The notes beneath the pieces are model-generated. The model was not told the DNA's origin. It was given only the letters and a program-made list of their open reading frames with translations, and searched no databases. From Candidatus Nitrososphaera evergladensis SR1 (lineage in GTDB: Archaea; Thermoproteota; Nitrososphaeria; Nitrososphaerales; Nitrososphaeraceae), in the NCBI RefSeq assembly GCF_000730285.1, contig NZ_CP007174.1, forward strand, positions 1,550,001 through 1,614,000: a stretch of 64,000 nt of DNA, written 5' to 3'. The translations under genes were made by a program, and so were the position numbers. Below, piece by piece: positions 33,225 through 42,685 of the stretch (positions within the stretch are counted from its first letter, which is position 1; every line of letters starts with the position of its first letter).

Positions 33225-34024
33225 AGGGCGTTGTACAGTTCGCGCACTTTGGTGCCGACATCGTCTGTTTCCATAATGCTGGTGCCGACCAGAAACGCGT
33301 CCGCGCCTGCCTCGCGCAAGTACTTGATGTCTGCAGGCTTGGCGATGCCGCTTTCGCTTATTATCACGCTCCTGCCCTTGCCCAGTTTTTTTATGAGGCG
33401 CTCTGTGTTTGCCATGTCTATCTTCAGGTCTGCAAGGTTGCGGTTGTTGATGCCCACAAGCTCGTAATTTGCAGAGAGGCAGTCTGCGTATTCGCCCTCG
33501 CTGTGCGCCTCGACAAGCACATTCAGCTCTCTTTTCTTGAGAGCGTATTCGTACAGTTTTTCAATGCCAGACTCTGCCAGGTCGCGGTCAAACACGGTTT
33601 TTATCAACAGTATGCAGTCGGCGCCGGCCTGCTTGGCCGCGTCTATCTGTACCTCGCTTACGATAATGTCCTTCATCAAAAGCGGTATCGACACTGCTTT
33701 TCTCACCGCAAGAAGGTTTCCAAGCGAGCCATCAAACATGTACGGCTGGGTGAGGACGGAAAGCGCGGTCGCCCCAGCCTCTTCCATCGCTATCGCAATC
33801 TCGGCCGGCGTGCCTACCTCCCTTATCTTGCCCCTCGAAGGCGACGAGAACTTGACCTCGGTTATCAGGGGCGCATGTTTGCAGACAAAGATGGCCTTTT
33901 TGACACTGATGGCATCGTGGCTCACGCTCCTTTTAAGCTCGTAGGCGCCGTCGTCTATTGCCCTAAACGAGTTTTCGACCAGGCGCTCTATGGTGTCACC
34001 GGCCCTGGCAAACCTGCTATTCAT
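33221..34024 (-). CDS. trpC: Indole-3-glycerol phosphate synthase
   Basis: 267 residues from ATG 34024. [12 protein letters not shown] (catalytic Lys), [32 protein letters not shown] and [11 protein letters not shown] are the family blocks of the TIM barrel. Closes the ring of CdRP to IGP. A TATA-like ATTATAAT about 34 bases upstream makes 34024 likelier than the 34042 ATG. First gene of trpC-B-A. Confidence 0.93.
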   Translation of the reverse strand: MNSRFARAGDTIERLVENSFRAIDDGAYELKRSVSHDAISVKKAIFVCKHAPLITEVKFSSPSRGKIREVGTPAEIAIAMEEAGATALSVLTQPYMFDGSLGNLLAVRKAVSIPLLMKDIIVSEVQIDAAKQAGADCILLIKTVFDRDLAESGIEKLYEYALKKRELNVLVEAHSEGEYADCLSANYELVGINNRNLADLKIDMANTERLIKKLGKGRSVIISESGIAKPADIKYLREAGADAFLVGTSIMETDDVGTKVRELYNAL

Positions 34025-34103
34025 ATGTGCAGATCTGTGCACGGTCGGCCGGCTATTATAATTCTATATTGATATATACCGACGGCGGAAAAATTAGGGA
34101 TAG

Positions 34104-35267
34104 ATGCCAGAAAGCGCCATCTTTGCAGACAGGTCCAAACTGTCGCCCCGATACATACCGCAAGAGCTGCCGCACAGAGAGGCACAGGTGCAGCAGCTGG
34201 TCCACGCGTTTTCAGAGGCGGCGCACGACCCTGACAGGTTCCCGCTCACCGTGCTTCAGGTGATAGGCGTTGCAGGCATCGGCAAGACCACCACCGTCAC
34301 AAAGGCGACAAAGACTATCGAGGAAAGGTTTGCCCAGAACCGCCTGACACTAAAGATGGCGTATATCAACCTGAAACTGCAGGGTGGGAACAAGTTTGCC
34401 ATATACCGGTTTTTGCTTGAGCGCCTTGCGCCAGACCTGCCGTCGCAGGGCTTGAGCGCAGAGGAGATGCTGCGCTACCTGCTGCGATACTTACGCGATA
34501 ACAAGCAGTACGCCATCATCGTCATGGACGAGATCGACTACCTGATAAAGACAAGCAAGGACACCAGCATCATTTACGACCTGACGCGGCTAAACGAGTT
34601 TGAGCCGGACAAGCCCTGCAACGTCAAGGGCGTCATATTCATCGCAAGGAGCACCGACTTTTACAGCAGGCTCGACCCTGCGGAGCTGAGCACGCTTGGC
34701 CGCGTCCCGCTAGAGTTTTCGCAGTACACGCTAGAGCAGGTAAGCGACATCCTGTCGAGCCGGTGCGCGCGGGCGTTCAACCCAAAGGCGATAGGCTCTG
34801 ACGTCATTGACAAGGTTGCCAAGATAACGACTTCGGCAGAGGTAAACGGCGACGTGCGCTACGCCCTTGACCTCTTGCTGTACGCAGGCAACCTTGCCGA
34901 GTCGCAGGGAACAGGCAGGGTGACTCTGGAGCACGTGCGCAAGGTGCACGGCCAGACGCACCCGTCGATGACGACTGAGGAGATAGAGCAGCTGTCTAAA
35001 AACCACATAGCAAGCCTGATTGCGGTGGTGCGCGCCCTAAAGAGCAAGAAAAAGCAGTACGTTGAACTCAAAGACGTCCGGCTGCACGCCGCAGAGCTTG
35101 CCGAGCAGCTAGGCATCAAAAAGCTGGACGTGGAAGACTATATCGACGACCTAAAGGCGCGCCGGCTGATTGAAATGCGGTCGCTCAAGGAAATCGGCTT
35201 GCATGGCGCGTCGCTTGCCGAGCTGGAACCGGTCCTTTTGGCAAAGGTGAAAAAGCAGCAACAATGA
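34104..35267 (+). CDS. orc1: Orc1/Cdc6 replication initiator
   Basis: 387 residues. AAA+ core with Walker A GVAGIGKTTT, Walker B IIVMDEIDYL, sensor-1 FIARST and arginine finger region (LSTLGRVPLEF), then lid (GDVRYALDLL) and a C-terminal winged helix (about 300-380) for origin DNA. Binds origin boxes and loads MCM. Archaeal oriC is often next to such a gene; here the upstream gap to trpC is only 79 bases, so origin boxes would more likely lie elsewhere. Confidence 0.95.
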   Translation: MPESAIFADRSKLSPRYIPQELPHREAQVQQLVHAFSEAAHDPDRFPLTVLQVIGVAGIGKTTTVTKATKTIEERFAQNRLTLKMAYINLKLQGGNKFAIYRFLLERLAPDLPSQGLSAEEMLRYLLRYLRDNKQYAIIVMDEIDYLIKTSKDTSIIYDLTRLNEFEPDKPCNVKGVIFIARSTDFYSRLDPAELSTLGRVPLEFSQYTLEQVSDILSSRCARAFNPKAIGSDVIDKVAKITTSAEVNGDVRYALDLLLYAGNLAESQGTGRVTLEHVRKVHGQTHPSMTTEEIEQLSKNHIASLIAVVRALKSKKKQYVELKDVRLHAAELAEQLGIKKLDVEDYIDDLKARRLIEMRSLKEIGLHGASLAELEPVLLAKVKKQQQ

Positions 35268-35554
35268 GCGACATAGAGACTGGCCTTGGCAGCATCGGCA
35301 AGATCAAGATAATCCGGGCGCTTGCGCAGGAAGGCAGGATGGCCACAATCTACCTCTTGCACAAAAAGACCGGCCTGAAAAGAGAAGACATCAAGAACAA
35401 CCTCGACGATCTTGTCAAGATAGGCTGGGTAAAGCAGGCAAAATACGCAAGCGTGATGTACGGGCTTGGCGAAAGCGAGAACGTTATAAAACTAGTGCAG
35501 TTTTTCCGCGACGTGGGATACGTCGACGGCGGCCGCCATCATCATCAGCCGTAA
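35264..35554 (+). CDS. Small winged-helix protein coupled to orc1
   Basis: 96 residues. IKIIRALAQEGRMATIYLLH, KKTGLKREDIKNNLDDLVKI, GWVKQAKYASVMYGL reads as a classic winged HTH. Its ATG overlaps the orc1 stop (ATGA), so the products are made together. A regulatory or replication accessory role is likely but unproven. Ends with HHH, encoded by one of the CAT repeats seen across the window. Confidence 0.75.
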   Translation: MSDIETGLGSIGKIKIIRALAQEGRMATIYLLHKKTGLKREDIKNNLDDLVKIGWVKQAKYASVMYGLGESENVIKLVQFFRDVGYVDGGRHHHQP

Positions 35555-36129
35555 AAGTTCACGTACTTGAAACCATGCTACAGACACAAGGGCATTCTGT
35601 TTCTTGAATCCTGCAGCATTTCGCACTCTAGCAAGATATGTGAATAGAAGGAATGAGGTAAAGGATGCAAATGAACTAGCCGCGGGTCGTAGATAAAATG
35701 AAGGAGTTAATTCTTGCTTTGTTCATCGCAAGCTCCACCTGCGCCGCCATTTCAGCTAGTTCCATTAACTACACTGGCTCCAGCGTATGTATATCGCTAA
35801 GGATTCATCTAAATCCTTCTAAAATGACTACTTTATTTGAAAGAAGCAAGATTTTCTTGCAGTTTCTCTACAGAAATATAAAAAATTAGGTGACAAGAAT
35901 TCCATTCCTCTTCTTGTACCATGTTGCGACTGATCAGCCTGCTTCGCTGCTGATGTTAACGTCGCCGCCGTATCCTTCTTGTCATGCTTGTGCTTGCCTT
36001 TCTTTGCAAAGGCTAGTATATAATATTCAAATCGTACATAAATATTGCAAAGATTCATACTTTTAGAAGTAATATATGTAGGGAATCTGCAGTGCGCTTA
36101 AGTAAAATAATAAGCTGTTTTTATACCTG
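35555..36129. other. Intergenic stretch right of orc1
   Basis: No convincing gene. Short ORFs at 35698-35889 (plus) and 35828-36058 (minus, with KKGKHKHDKKD) look doubtful. Several A/T-rich tracts and a TATATAATATTC box near 36015-36025 are present. No repeated origin boxes were recognised by eye. Confidence 0.35.
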
Positions 36130-36786
36130 ATGTCTTGTAACCAAACAATGAAAATTGCGCTGACGGGAGTTATGCTTCTGGCTCTCGCGGCAATGATAAC
36201 GGCAACAGCGACGAGCCCTAATCTGGCATACGCATCACGTGGCCTCTCCCTTGGTGGAAATGGTGGGGATGGAGGAAACGGTGGAAACGGCGGAGATAGC
36301 GGCGACAACTGTTCTGACGATAGCGATTGTAGCGGCGGCGATGGTGGAAACGGCGGCAATGGCGGAAATGGAGGCAACGCATTCTGTCCAGGCCGCGACA
36401 ACGATTGCAGCGGTGGAAACGGCGGCGCAGGTGGAGATGGAGGCAATGGTGGTGATGGTGGAGATGACTGTTCCGATAACAGCGATTGCAGCGGTGGAAA
36501 CGGTGGAAACGGCGGCAATGGCGGAAATGGAGGCAACGCATTCTGTCCAGGCCGCGACAATGACTGTGGCGGCGGCGATGGAGGTGAGGGAGGCAATGGC
36601 GGAAATGGAGGCAATGGCGGCGACAACTGTTCTGACGATAGCGATTGCAGCGGCGGCGATGGAGGTGATGGAGGCAACGGTGGAGACGGTGGAAACGCAT
36701 TCTGTCCAGGCCGCGACAACGATTGTAGCGGCGAGGAATTCTGTCCAGGTCACAACAGGGATTGTACCGACGGACGCGGAGACTAA
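36130..36786 (+). CDS. Secreted glycine-rich tandem-repeat protein with Cys loops
   Basis: 218 residues. A signal peptide (MKIALTGVMLLALAAM...LAYA, about 7-35) is followed by about three copies of a 53-residue unit: a short Cys loop CSDDSDC, a run of (Gly-Gly-Asn/Asp) triplets, AFCPGRDNDC, and a second Gly-Gly run. Two Cys per loop could form local disulfides or bind metal. The Gly runs resemble PE-PGRS or structural glycine-rich proteins. Probably a cell-surface or extracellular fibre-like protein. No homology can be claimed. Confidence 0.75.
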   Translation: MSCNQTMKIALTGVMLLALAAMITATATSPNLAYASRGLSLGGNGGDGGNGGNGGDSGDNCSDDSDCSGGDGGNGGNGGNGGNAFCPGRDNDCSGGNGGAGGDGGNGGDGGDDCSDNSDCSGGNGGNGGNGGNGGNAFCPGRDNDCGGGDGGEGGNGGNGGNGGDNCSDDSDCSGGDGGDGGNGGDGGNAFCPGRDNDCSGEEFCPGHNRDCTDGRGD

Positions 36787-37115
36787 AAGTCGCAACACAA
36801 GATATACATGAAAATGGCGGTAAGAAGAAGCACCGCCTAATCTCTTCAATTTTTTGCCATAAAAGTAGTAATTAGTAATGTGATTAAATGAGCCCAGATT
36901 CTCTGCGGCAAGGTATATGCACGACTTTGCAATAAAAGTGGCATCGGCCGTATAAAGTCTCTGGAGTAAAGCCGTACAAGATGGGCAGTGCGTTCAAGAA
37001 TTGATAGCGAAAGTACTGTCGGCCTGGTTGTTGTCCAGTCTTTGACGCTCTACTTGAGGGCAGGTTTATTTAACCATGATGTTTCTGTGTCTGAAATTAA
37101 GGAGCATTCAACCTT
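36787..37115. terminator. Intergenic stretch with hairpin after the glycine-rich gene
   Basis: GGCGGT/ACCGCC at 36816-36837 makes a stem 30 bases past the stop, a likely terminator. The rest of the stretch to 37115 contains no clear gene. Confidence 0.4.
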
Positions 37116-37508
37116 CTAGCCATAGAAATTTACGTACCTGTCGTTCTCCCCGCCCTTGCTTTCCATCCTGTAGAGGTTGCGGAACATAATGTCGACTGCG
37201 GCTGCTTCTGCCAGCTGGCCTGTTGCCACCTGGTACGCCTGGCTTGCGACATCAAGTTCCTGCACCTTGGCGTCAAACGCGTCCTTGCCCATCCCGTTTT
37301 CCCTTGCGCGCTTTTCAAGAGCCGACATAATTCGCTCTGCGTGGTAGTTTGTGTGGATGTCAAGCGCTTCTACGTTGTCGACGCCGTACGAGTCAGAGAT
37401 GAGGGCGCTTACTTTGCCCTCGTCTTCCCGGGCGATGCCTGCATGGGCCGCATCTATTGCAGCCTTGCCCCTCTGCTGTCTTGCCGCTGACGGTGTAGAG
37501 TCGTGCAT
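37116..37508 (-). CDS. Hypothetical helical protein
   Basis: 130 residues, nearly all helix, Ala-rich, with a His-containing segment (ALDIHTNYHAERIMSALEKR) and a polar C-terminus (GGENDRYVNFYG). Divergent from pyrG. No family recognised. Composition is that of a soluble cytoplasmic protein. Confidence 0.6.
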   Translation of the reverse strand: MHDSTPSAARQQRGKAAIDAAHAGIAREDEGKVSALISDSYGVDNVEALDIHTNYHAERIMSALEKRARENGMGKDAFDAKVQELDVASQAYQVATGQLAEAAAVDIMFRNLYRMESKGGENDRYVNFYG

Positions 37509-37681
37509 ATTTAGAAGAACGTGGTTAACTTCGCGTTTTCTTCTTATTAAGATAGCGTATGAATGATACTGTTAACTATCCATCGGCTGAAACAAATCAT
37601 CTCAAAAGTGTGCTAGCTGACGACAAGTCAACAATACCCACATGGAAAAAGGAATAAAAAGGCGCACCTCAAAAGTCAGAC

Positions 37682-39337
37682 GTGCAGTCGTCCACTCTGC
37701 CGCCGCAGCAGCAAAAGAACAACGGCAGGTCTTCATCGTCGAAATTCATCTTTGTGATAGGCGGTGTCATGTCCGGCCTGGGCAAGGGCGTCACCACCTC
37801 TTCAACGGCAAGGCTTCTCCAGCTTGCCGGCTACAAGGTCTCGTGCGTCAAGATAGACCCGTACGTCAACTATGACGCCGGCACCATGAACCCCGTCGCC
37901 CACGGCGAAGTGTTTGTGACAGACGACGGGGGCGAGTGCGACATGGACATCGGCAACTACGAGCGCTTTATCGATACTTCGATGACCAAGGACCACAACA
38001 TCACAACCGGCAGGATATACATGGACGTGATAGCAGCCGAGAGGGAAGGCAAGTACCTCGGCCAGTGCGTCCAGATAATCCCGCACGTGACAGACGCCAT
38101 AAAGGCAAACCTGCGCAGGATCGCTGAAAAAGAAAAACTCGACATAATGGTCGTGGAGTGCGGCGGGACCGTGGGCGACATTGAAAGCCTGCCGTTTCTG
38201 GAGGCGTTCCGGCAGATGGCCCTTGAAGTGGGGAGGCAGAACACGCTCTTTATCCACGTTACCCTTGCGCCGGTGCTTGACGTAGTCGGGGAGCAAAAGA
38301 CAAAGCCGACGCAGCACAGCGTGCAGGAACTTCGCAGGATAGGAATACAGCCGGACATAATTGCGGTCAGGTGCAAGACGCCTCTGACTCCTGACGCAAG
38401 GCGCAAGATCTCGCTCTTTGCAAGCGTCGAGCAGCAAAACGTCATTTCGTGCCACGACGCGCCTTCCATCTACAAGGTGCCCGAAGTGATCGAAAGCCAG
38501 GGCATGCTAAAGGTGGTGTCGCAGGGCCTTTCGCTAAAGCGCAGCAAGCCAAAATGGGGCGACTGGAAAAAGGTTGCAAGCTCATTTTCAAACTATGACG
38601 GCTCTGTCAGGATTGCAGTCGTAGGCAAGTACGTCACGCTTCCGGACAGCTACGTCAGCGTATACCACGCTCTGTCGCACGCAGGGGCAGGCATTGGCAA
38701 AAAGGTAGAGATAGACTGGATTGACTCTGAGAAATTCGAGAACGGCGGCGAGAAAAAGATCGCGTCGCTCAAGGAGTACCAGGGCGTCCTTGCGCCAGGC
38801 GGCTTTGGCAAGCGAGGGAGCGAGGGCATCATAAGCGCGGCAAACTTTGCCCGCGAAAACAACATACCGTACCTCGGCATCTGCTTTGGCTTTCAACTGG
38901 CAATAGTCGCCTTTGCCCGGCACGTCTGCGGCATGGCAGGTGCCAACTCGACAGAGCTTGACCCGCACACCAAAAATCCTGTTGTCGATTTCATGCCGGA
39001 GCAGCGCAACGTCCACGACATGGGAGGCACGATGCGCCTTGGCGGGCACAACATTGCAGTCGCGCCAAAAACTCTTGCGCACAGGCTGTATGGCGCAACG
39101 ACGATAAGGCGCCGGCACCGGCACCGCTACGAGTTCAACCAGAACTACCTTGACGCTGTGACAAAGGCAGGACTCGTGCTGTCGGCACACTCTGACAGCG
39201 GCAGGCGCATGGAAATACTTGAAATCCCAGACCACAAGTTCTACTTTGCAGTGCAGTACCACGCCGAGTTTTCAAGTAGGCCAGGCAAGCCCGAGCAGGC
39301 GTTTGACGCCTTTGTAAAAGCAGCGGCTAGATCTTGA
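37682..39337 (+). CDS. pyrG: CTP synthase
   Basis: 551 residues from GTG 37682. Synthetase domain: FVIGGVMSGLGKGVTTSSTA (P-loop), KIDPYVNYDAGTMNP, VECGGTVGDIES. Glutaminase domain from about 300: GGFGKRGSEG (oxyanion), LGICFGFQ (Cys nucleophile) and QYHAEFSSRPGKP (His-Glu). Converts UTP to CTP with ATP and glutamine. Its N-terminal 20 polar residues are extra and may not all be translated. The end overlaps the convergent NAD kinase gene by 11 bases. Confidence 0.95.
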   Translation: MQSSTLPPQQQKNNGRSSSSKFIFVIGGVMSGLGKGVTTSSTARLLQLAGYKVSCVKIDPYVNYDAGTMNPVAHGEVFVTDDGGECDMDIGNYERFIDTSMTKDHNITTGRIYMDVIAAEREGKYLGQCVQIIPHVTDAIKANLRRIAEKEKLDIMVVECGGTVGDIESLPFLEAFRQMALEVGRQNTLFIHVTLAPVLDVVGEQKTKPTQHSVQELRRIGIQPDIIAVRCKTPLTPDARRKISLFASVEQQNVISCHDAPSIYKVPEVIESQGMLKVVSQGLSLKRSKPKWGDWKKVASSFSNYDGSVRIAVVGKYVTLPDSYVSVYHALSHAGAGIGKKVEIDWIDSEKFENGGEKKIASLKEYQGVLAPGGFGKRGSEGIISAANFARENNIPYLGICFGFQLAIVAFARHVCGMAGANSTELDPHTKNPVVDFMPEQRNVHDMGGTMRLGGHNIAVAPKTLAHRLYGATTIRRRHRHRYEFNQNYLDAVTKAGLVLSAHSDSGRRMEILEIPDHKFYFAVQYHAEFSSRPGKPEQAFDAFVKAAARS

Positions 39338-40328
39338 GCTCGTAGATCCTCTGCCTTGCGTCTCGAAGAGACGTCTTTTTCTTGACGTATCCGCCGTCGA
39401 TGAGGTGGGAAAGCGAGAGCCGGATTGTGCGCTCGGGGAGCATCGTCCTTGTGGCGAGGTCCTTCTGGCTGAGCGCGCCTTCGTACTCTAGCGTTTTCAG
39501 TATCAGTTTGGCGCTTGGAGGCATCTTTAGCATGTCCTCTGCCAGGCGCACCTTTTTGGCCATGAGCGACGCTGCCGAGTCATCGGCAGTGCGCACAAGC
39601 CGCGCCGGAAAGGCGTGCCTGGTACATTCAAGCGTGTTTTTCACCCTGACGCGCCTTCCGCCGTCCAGAACCACCTCGCAGTGGTAGCGGCTGGTAATGT
39701 CTGCAATCTCGATGCTGGCGTCGTTTGGGACCACAAGCGGCCTGCGGGTGTTGTCAAGCGAGTTTACCGAAACCACTACAAACACCTGCGACTTTTGAAT
39801 CACCATCGGGCCGCCGGCGGACATGGTGTACGCAGTCGATCCAGTAGGGGTTGAAATTATCACGCCGTCGCTGTTGTCGTGCCATATATCCCTGCCGTCT
39901 ATCTTTAACACGTGCTCCATCAAAGTCGCGCTCTTGCTTGGAAAGACCGCGACGTCGTTGAGGACGGGGTCGACCTCCTTGCCGTCAACCCTCACTGCAA
40001 GCCGGAAGACCTCGTCGACCTTGTACTCGCCCCTTTTCAGGCGTGAAGTTGCCTTTTCCAGGTCGCGAACATCTAGCTGGGCAAGAAAGCCGGTAGAATC
40101 AGTCTCGTAGATCCCAAGCACGGGTGCAGAAGCGGCGGTGACCTTGTGAAAGTATTCCAGTATGCCCCTGTCGCCTCCGGCAACAAGGACCATGTCGACT
40201 TCTGAGGCAGTGCCATAGTCGCCATCCTTCATTATCTGGGACTTGATGCCAAGTGAGTCGAGGGTCTTTTTCATCTTTGTGAGAAGTGCGCCGTCGCGCG
40301 AGTCGACACCCCAGAGGGCTACCTTCAT
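39327..40328 (-). CDS. nadK: NAD kinase fused to a C-terminal winged helix
   Basis: 333 residues. NAD kinase core to about 250: VLVAGGDRGILEYF (the GGDGT-type loop, here GGDRG), NDVAVFPS, ISTPTGSTAYTMSAGGP and GRRVRVKN. Residues about 265-333 (SAKLILKTLEYEGALSQKDL, ATRTMLPERTIRLSLSHLID) form a winged HTH. NAD kinase makes NADP from NAD. The added DNA-binding-type domain suggests a regulator that senses NAD(P) or ATP. The altered GGD loop might affect catalysis. Confidence 0.88.
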   Translation of the reverse strand: MKVALWGVDSRDGALLTKMKKTLDSLGIKSQIMKDGDYGTASEVDMVLVAGGDRGILEYFHKVTAASAPVLGIYETDSTGFLAQLDVRDLEKATSRLKRGEYKVDEVFRLAVRVDGKEVDPVLNDVAVFPSKSATLMEHVLKIDGRDIWHDNSDGVIISTPTGSTAYTMSAGGPMVIQKSQVFVVVSVNSLDNTRRPLVVPNDASIEIADITSRYHCEVVLDGGRRVRVKNTLECTRHAFPARLVRTADDSAASLMAKKVRLAEDMLKMPPSAKLILKTLEYEGALSQKDLATRTMLPERTIRLSLSHLIDGGYVKKKTSLRDARQRIYELKI

Positions 40329-40367
40329 TAACCGCCTACCTATCCGCGCCGCCTGATTTAAACTAGA

Positions 40368-41291
40368 TTAAAGCCGCTTGAAACTTACCGTGTTGTAAAA
40401 GTACGAGGCGCTTGACTCTATCTTGTTCATGGGCGGGATCTTGGCAAGACCTGGCTCTTTTGTTTCAAGCGCGGCACGCAGCGCGCCGGCGCCAAAGCAT
40501 ATCGCCCACAGGGGGTCCTTTTCCTTTACATAGCCGCACGCAAAGCCTGCCGCAAGTATGTCGCCGGCGCCAGTCGAGTCCGACGTGTCAATGTCGCGCA
40601 GTTTTATCCAGTAGTGCATGTCCTTGTGGAGAAGGTGGACGACCCTGTGCTCGGTTGCCACGACAAACTCGATCCCCTTTGCCTGCAGCGCCTGCATTCC
40701 TTCCAGGCCTTCTGCGCCTCCCGTCAACGCGGCCATTTCCTGCCTGTCGACCTTGAGCGCGGTTATCCCTGCAAGGTCGATGTCAAGTTTGTCTATAAGG
40801 GAAATAACGCTTCCATCAGATGCCGCCGCCGTCCTGCGCATGTAGCCCTGCGGGTCCAGCATCACAAAGTTCTTTTTTCCGCGGTTTTTCTTTATTGCGG
40901 CAAGCGTGCTTGGCGGGACCTCGTCAATCACGGGGCTGACAAGCCAGCAGTCGACCTTTGCATCCTGCACTTGCCGTTCCGAAATCGGCTCGCACTTTGT
41001 TTGCAGAAACAGTCTGCGCGTGTCGCCTTCCACTTCAAGCCGGAAACGGGTTGTCTGCGCGTCCCGGGCTACGTGCCAGTCTTCTTTTAATGTGATATTG
41101 TTATCGCGAAGAAAGTTACGCTGCTCTTCTGGAAAGTCGCCTCCCACACTTGTCGCAAGCTCGACGTCAAGTCCAAAGCGCCGTGCGGTTATCCCGCAGT
41201 AGCACGGTGGGCCCCCCATGCTCTCGAGCACCATGCCGTCTGAGCCCTTTATCGTGTCAAGGACGATGTGGGAAGCAATACCTATCTTCAA
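40368..41291 (-). CDS. PfkB-family carbohydrate kinase
   Basis: 307 residues from TTG 41291, which fits an ACTTTAAAAAAG box about 22 bases upstream; the ATG at 41321 lies before the box. Ribokinase fold: N-terminal GGPPCYCGITARRFGLD and the C-terminal DTSDSTGAGDILAAGF with catalytic Asp. Substrate not predictable (sugar, inositol, nucleoside or phosphosugar). Confidence 0.88.
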   Translation of the reverse strand: MKIGIASHIVLDTIKGSDGMVLESMGGPPCYCGITARRFGLDVELATSVGGDFPEEQRNFLRDNNITLKEDWHVARDAQTTRFRLEVEGDTRRLFLQTKCEPISERQVQDAKVDCWLVSPVIDEVPPSTLAAIKKNRGKKNFVMLDPQGYMRRTAAASDGSVISLIDKLDIDLAGITALKVDRQEMAALTGGAEGLEGMQALQAKGIEFVVATEHRVVHLLHKDMHYWIKLRDIDTSDSTGAGDILAAGFACGYVKEKDPLWAICFGAGALRAALETKEPGLAKIPPMNKIESSASYFYNTVSFKRL

Positions 41292-41477
41292 CGCAATTGC
41301 TCTTTCTTTTTTAAAGTACAATAAAAGGGCTTTTTTGGGCGTCCCTGCGACCTTTTTTGGGATGGCGGCACACAGAGACGCTTTGCCCTTGGGTTGAGGA
41401 ACACTGTCGTAGCTATAAGCTTTCCGGGCAAACTTTGCTGACAGAATGACCCATTTTTAACATAATAATCAACTTCT

Positions 41478-41644
41478 GTTGCAAATTCGGTAGTTTTGTT
41501 GCGGCGCGGCCACCACATCTACGAGATATGGCGCAAGGCCATGCCTACCAACTTGTTGTTACTTGTGCCAAAAGCCAGCGTGTAATTAAATAACTGCAAC
41601 AAAAACAGCCTCGCTGCAACAGTAGAAAACATCGAATTTGCAAC
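41478..41644. repeat. Inverted GTTGCAAATTCG repeats upstream of rpS26e
   Basis: GTTGCAAATTCG (41478-41489) recurs inverted as CGAATTTGCAAC (41633-41644). Two more TGCAAC copies lie between (about 41594 and 41614). The 350-base gap between the PfkB gene and the ribosomal gene (41322-41678) is otherwise empty. It may be an operator, or a structured RNA. Confidence 0.35.
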
Positions 41645-41693
41645 GAGACCCATAATCACAAGATTTAAAGTATGGCGAATGCCAATCCCGCCT

Positions 41694-41981
41694 ATGCCAA
41701 AGAAACGAGCAAGCCGTGGCCGTTCCAAGGGTGGCAAGGGCAGTTCAGGTGTTGTGCACTGCAGCCAGTGTGGCGCTCTTGTTCCTCGCGACAAGGCCAA
41801 GAAGGTCACAGGCAGAATAACGCTTGTCGAGCCTACACTTGCCAAGGAGCTAAAGGCGCAGGGTGCTTATATCCCCATGTCAACAGATGTCAAGTTCTAC
41901 TGCGTATCGTGCGCAGTCCACAGGGGAATCGTAAAGGTTAGATCAGAGGCAGAACGCCGTACTGGCGGAAGGCTCTGGTAA
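41694..41981 (+). CDS. rps26e: Ribosomal protein S26e
   Basis: 95 residues from ATG 41694, about 26 bases after a GATTTAAAG box (leaderless). MPKKRASRGRSKGGKG is the family's basic N-terminus, with zinc knuckle CSQCG and CVSC, and VRSEAERRTGGRLW at the end. A small-subunit protein near the mRNA exit channel; shared by eukaryotes and part of archaea including this phylum. Confidence 0.95.
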   Translation: MPKKRASRGRSKGGKGSSGVVHCSQCGALVPRDKAKKVTGRITLVEPTLAKELKAQGAYIPMSTDVKFYCVSCAVHRGIVKVRSEAERRTGGRLW

Positions 41982-42008
41982 ACCCACAATATTTTTCCAC
42001 TGCTATTA

Positions 42009-42620
42009 TTACAACTTTTTAGCGGTTGCCACTATTCTCTGCACCAGTGTTATCCCCGCAACTATTGACACGATGATTACCGCCCAGTCCGGCGCGCCAT
42101 CGTTTGCCATACCATCGTAAGGTATGAACCCGATTATCGCAAGGATTAGCATACGCTCTGCCCGCTCGCCGATTCCAATGCCCTTCAGCTCGACTCCAAG
42201 GGACTCTGCCCTTGCACGCGTGTAGCTTACAAGCAGGGACATCCCAAGGCCTACCATGCACCACACGGGATTTGCAAGTCCGCCGACTGCGATGCCTATG
42301 AAGATTACCACTTCTGCAATCTTGTCAAACGACGAATCCAAAAACGCGCCTTTTTTTGAAGCCTGCTTTGTCGCGCGTGCAACAGCGCCGTCTATCATGT
42401 CAAAAAACCCGGACACAAGCAGTAGCACGCCTCCGATTACCGCGGCCGGATATTTGTCGATGCCAAATCCAAAAGATGCCGACGCGTACGCGACGCCGGC
42501 GGCAAGGGCGAGCGCAAGGCCAACTCCAGTCCAAAAGTTGGCTGAAAGCCCGGTCGATGCAAAGCCGGACCCGAGCTTCTCCATGGTAGGCTGGAGCGAG
42601 TCTCGTAACCTGTTTAGCAA
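42009..42620 (-). CDS. CDP-alcohol phosphatidyltransferase (archaetidylinositol-phosphate synthase-like)
   Basis: 203 residues. The signature D-x2-DG-x2-AR-x8-G-x3-D-x3-D is complete in DMIDGAVARATKQASKKGAF then LDSSFDK. Six membrane helices surround it. The enzyme moves an alcohol phosphate onto a CDP-activated archaeal lipid. Inositol or glycerol headgroup cannot be decided. Confidence 0.88.
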   Translation of the reverse strand: MLNRLRDSLQPTMEKLGSGFASTGLSANFWTGVGLALALAAGVAYASASFGFGIDKYPAAVIGGVLLLVSGFFDMIDGAVARATKQASKKGAFLDSSFDKIAEVVIFIGIAVGGLANPVWCMVGLGMSLLVSYTRARAESLGVELKGIGIGERAERMLILAIIGFIPYDGMANDGAPDWAVIIVSIVAGITLVQRIVATAKKL

Positions 42621-42685
42621 CTGTGCTGATACCCGCGTGCCAGAATAATAATAGTTTACTGCTGCCAGTGCATCAAAAGCCTGAC

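Noticed and set aside
35698-36058. Short ORFs right of the orc1 operon, one with KHKHDKK
   Set aside because: Start signals are unclear and the frames are overlapping; too weak to call.
36218-36849. Three long ORFs on both strands over the glycine-rich gene
   Set aside because: They arise from the triplet repeats read in other frames. Only the frame with signal peptide and Cys loops makes biological sense.
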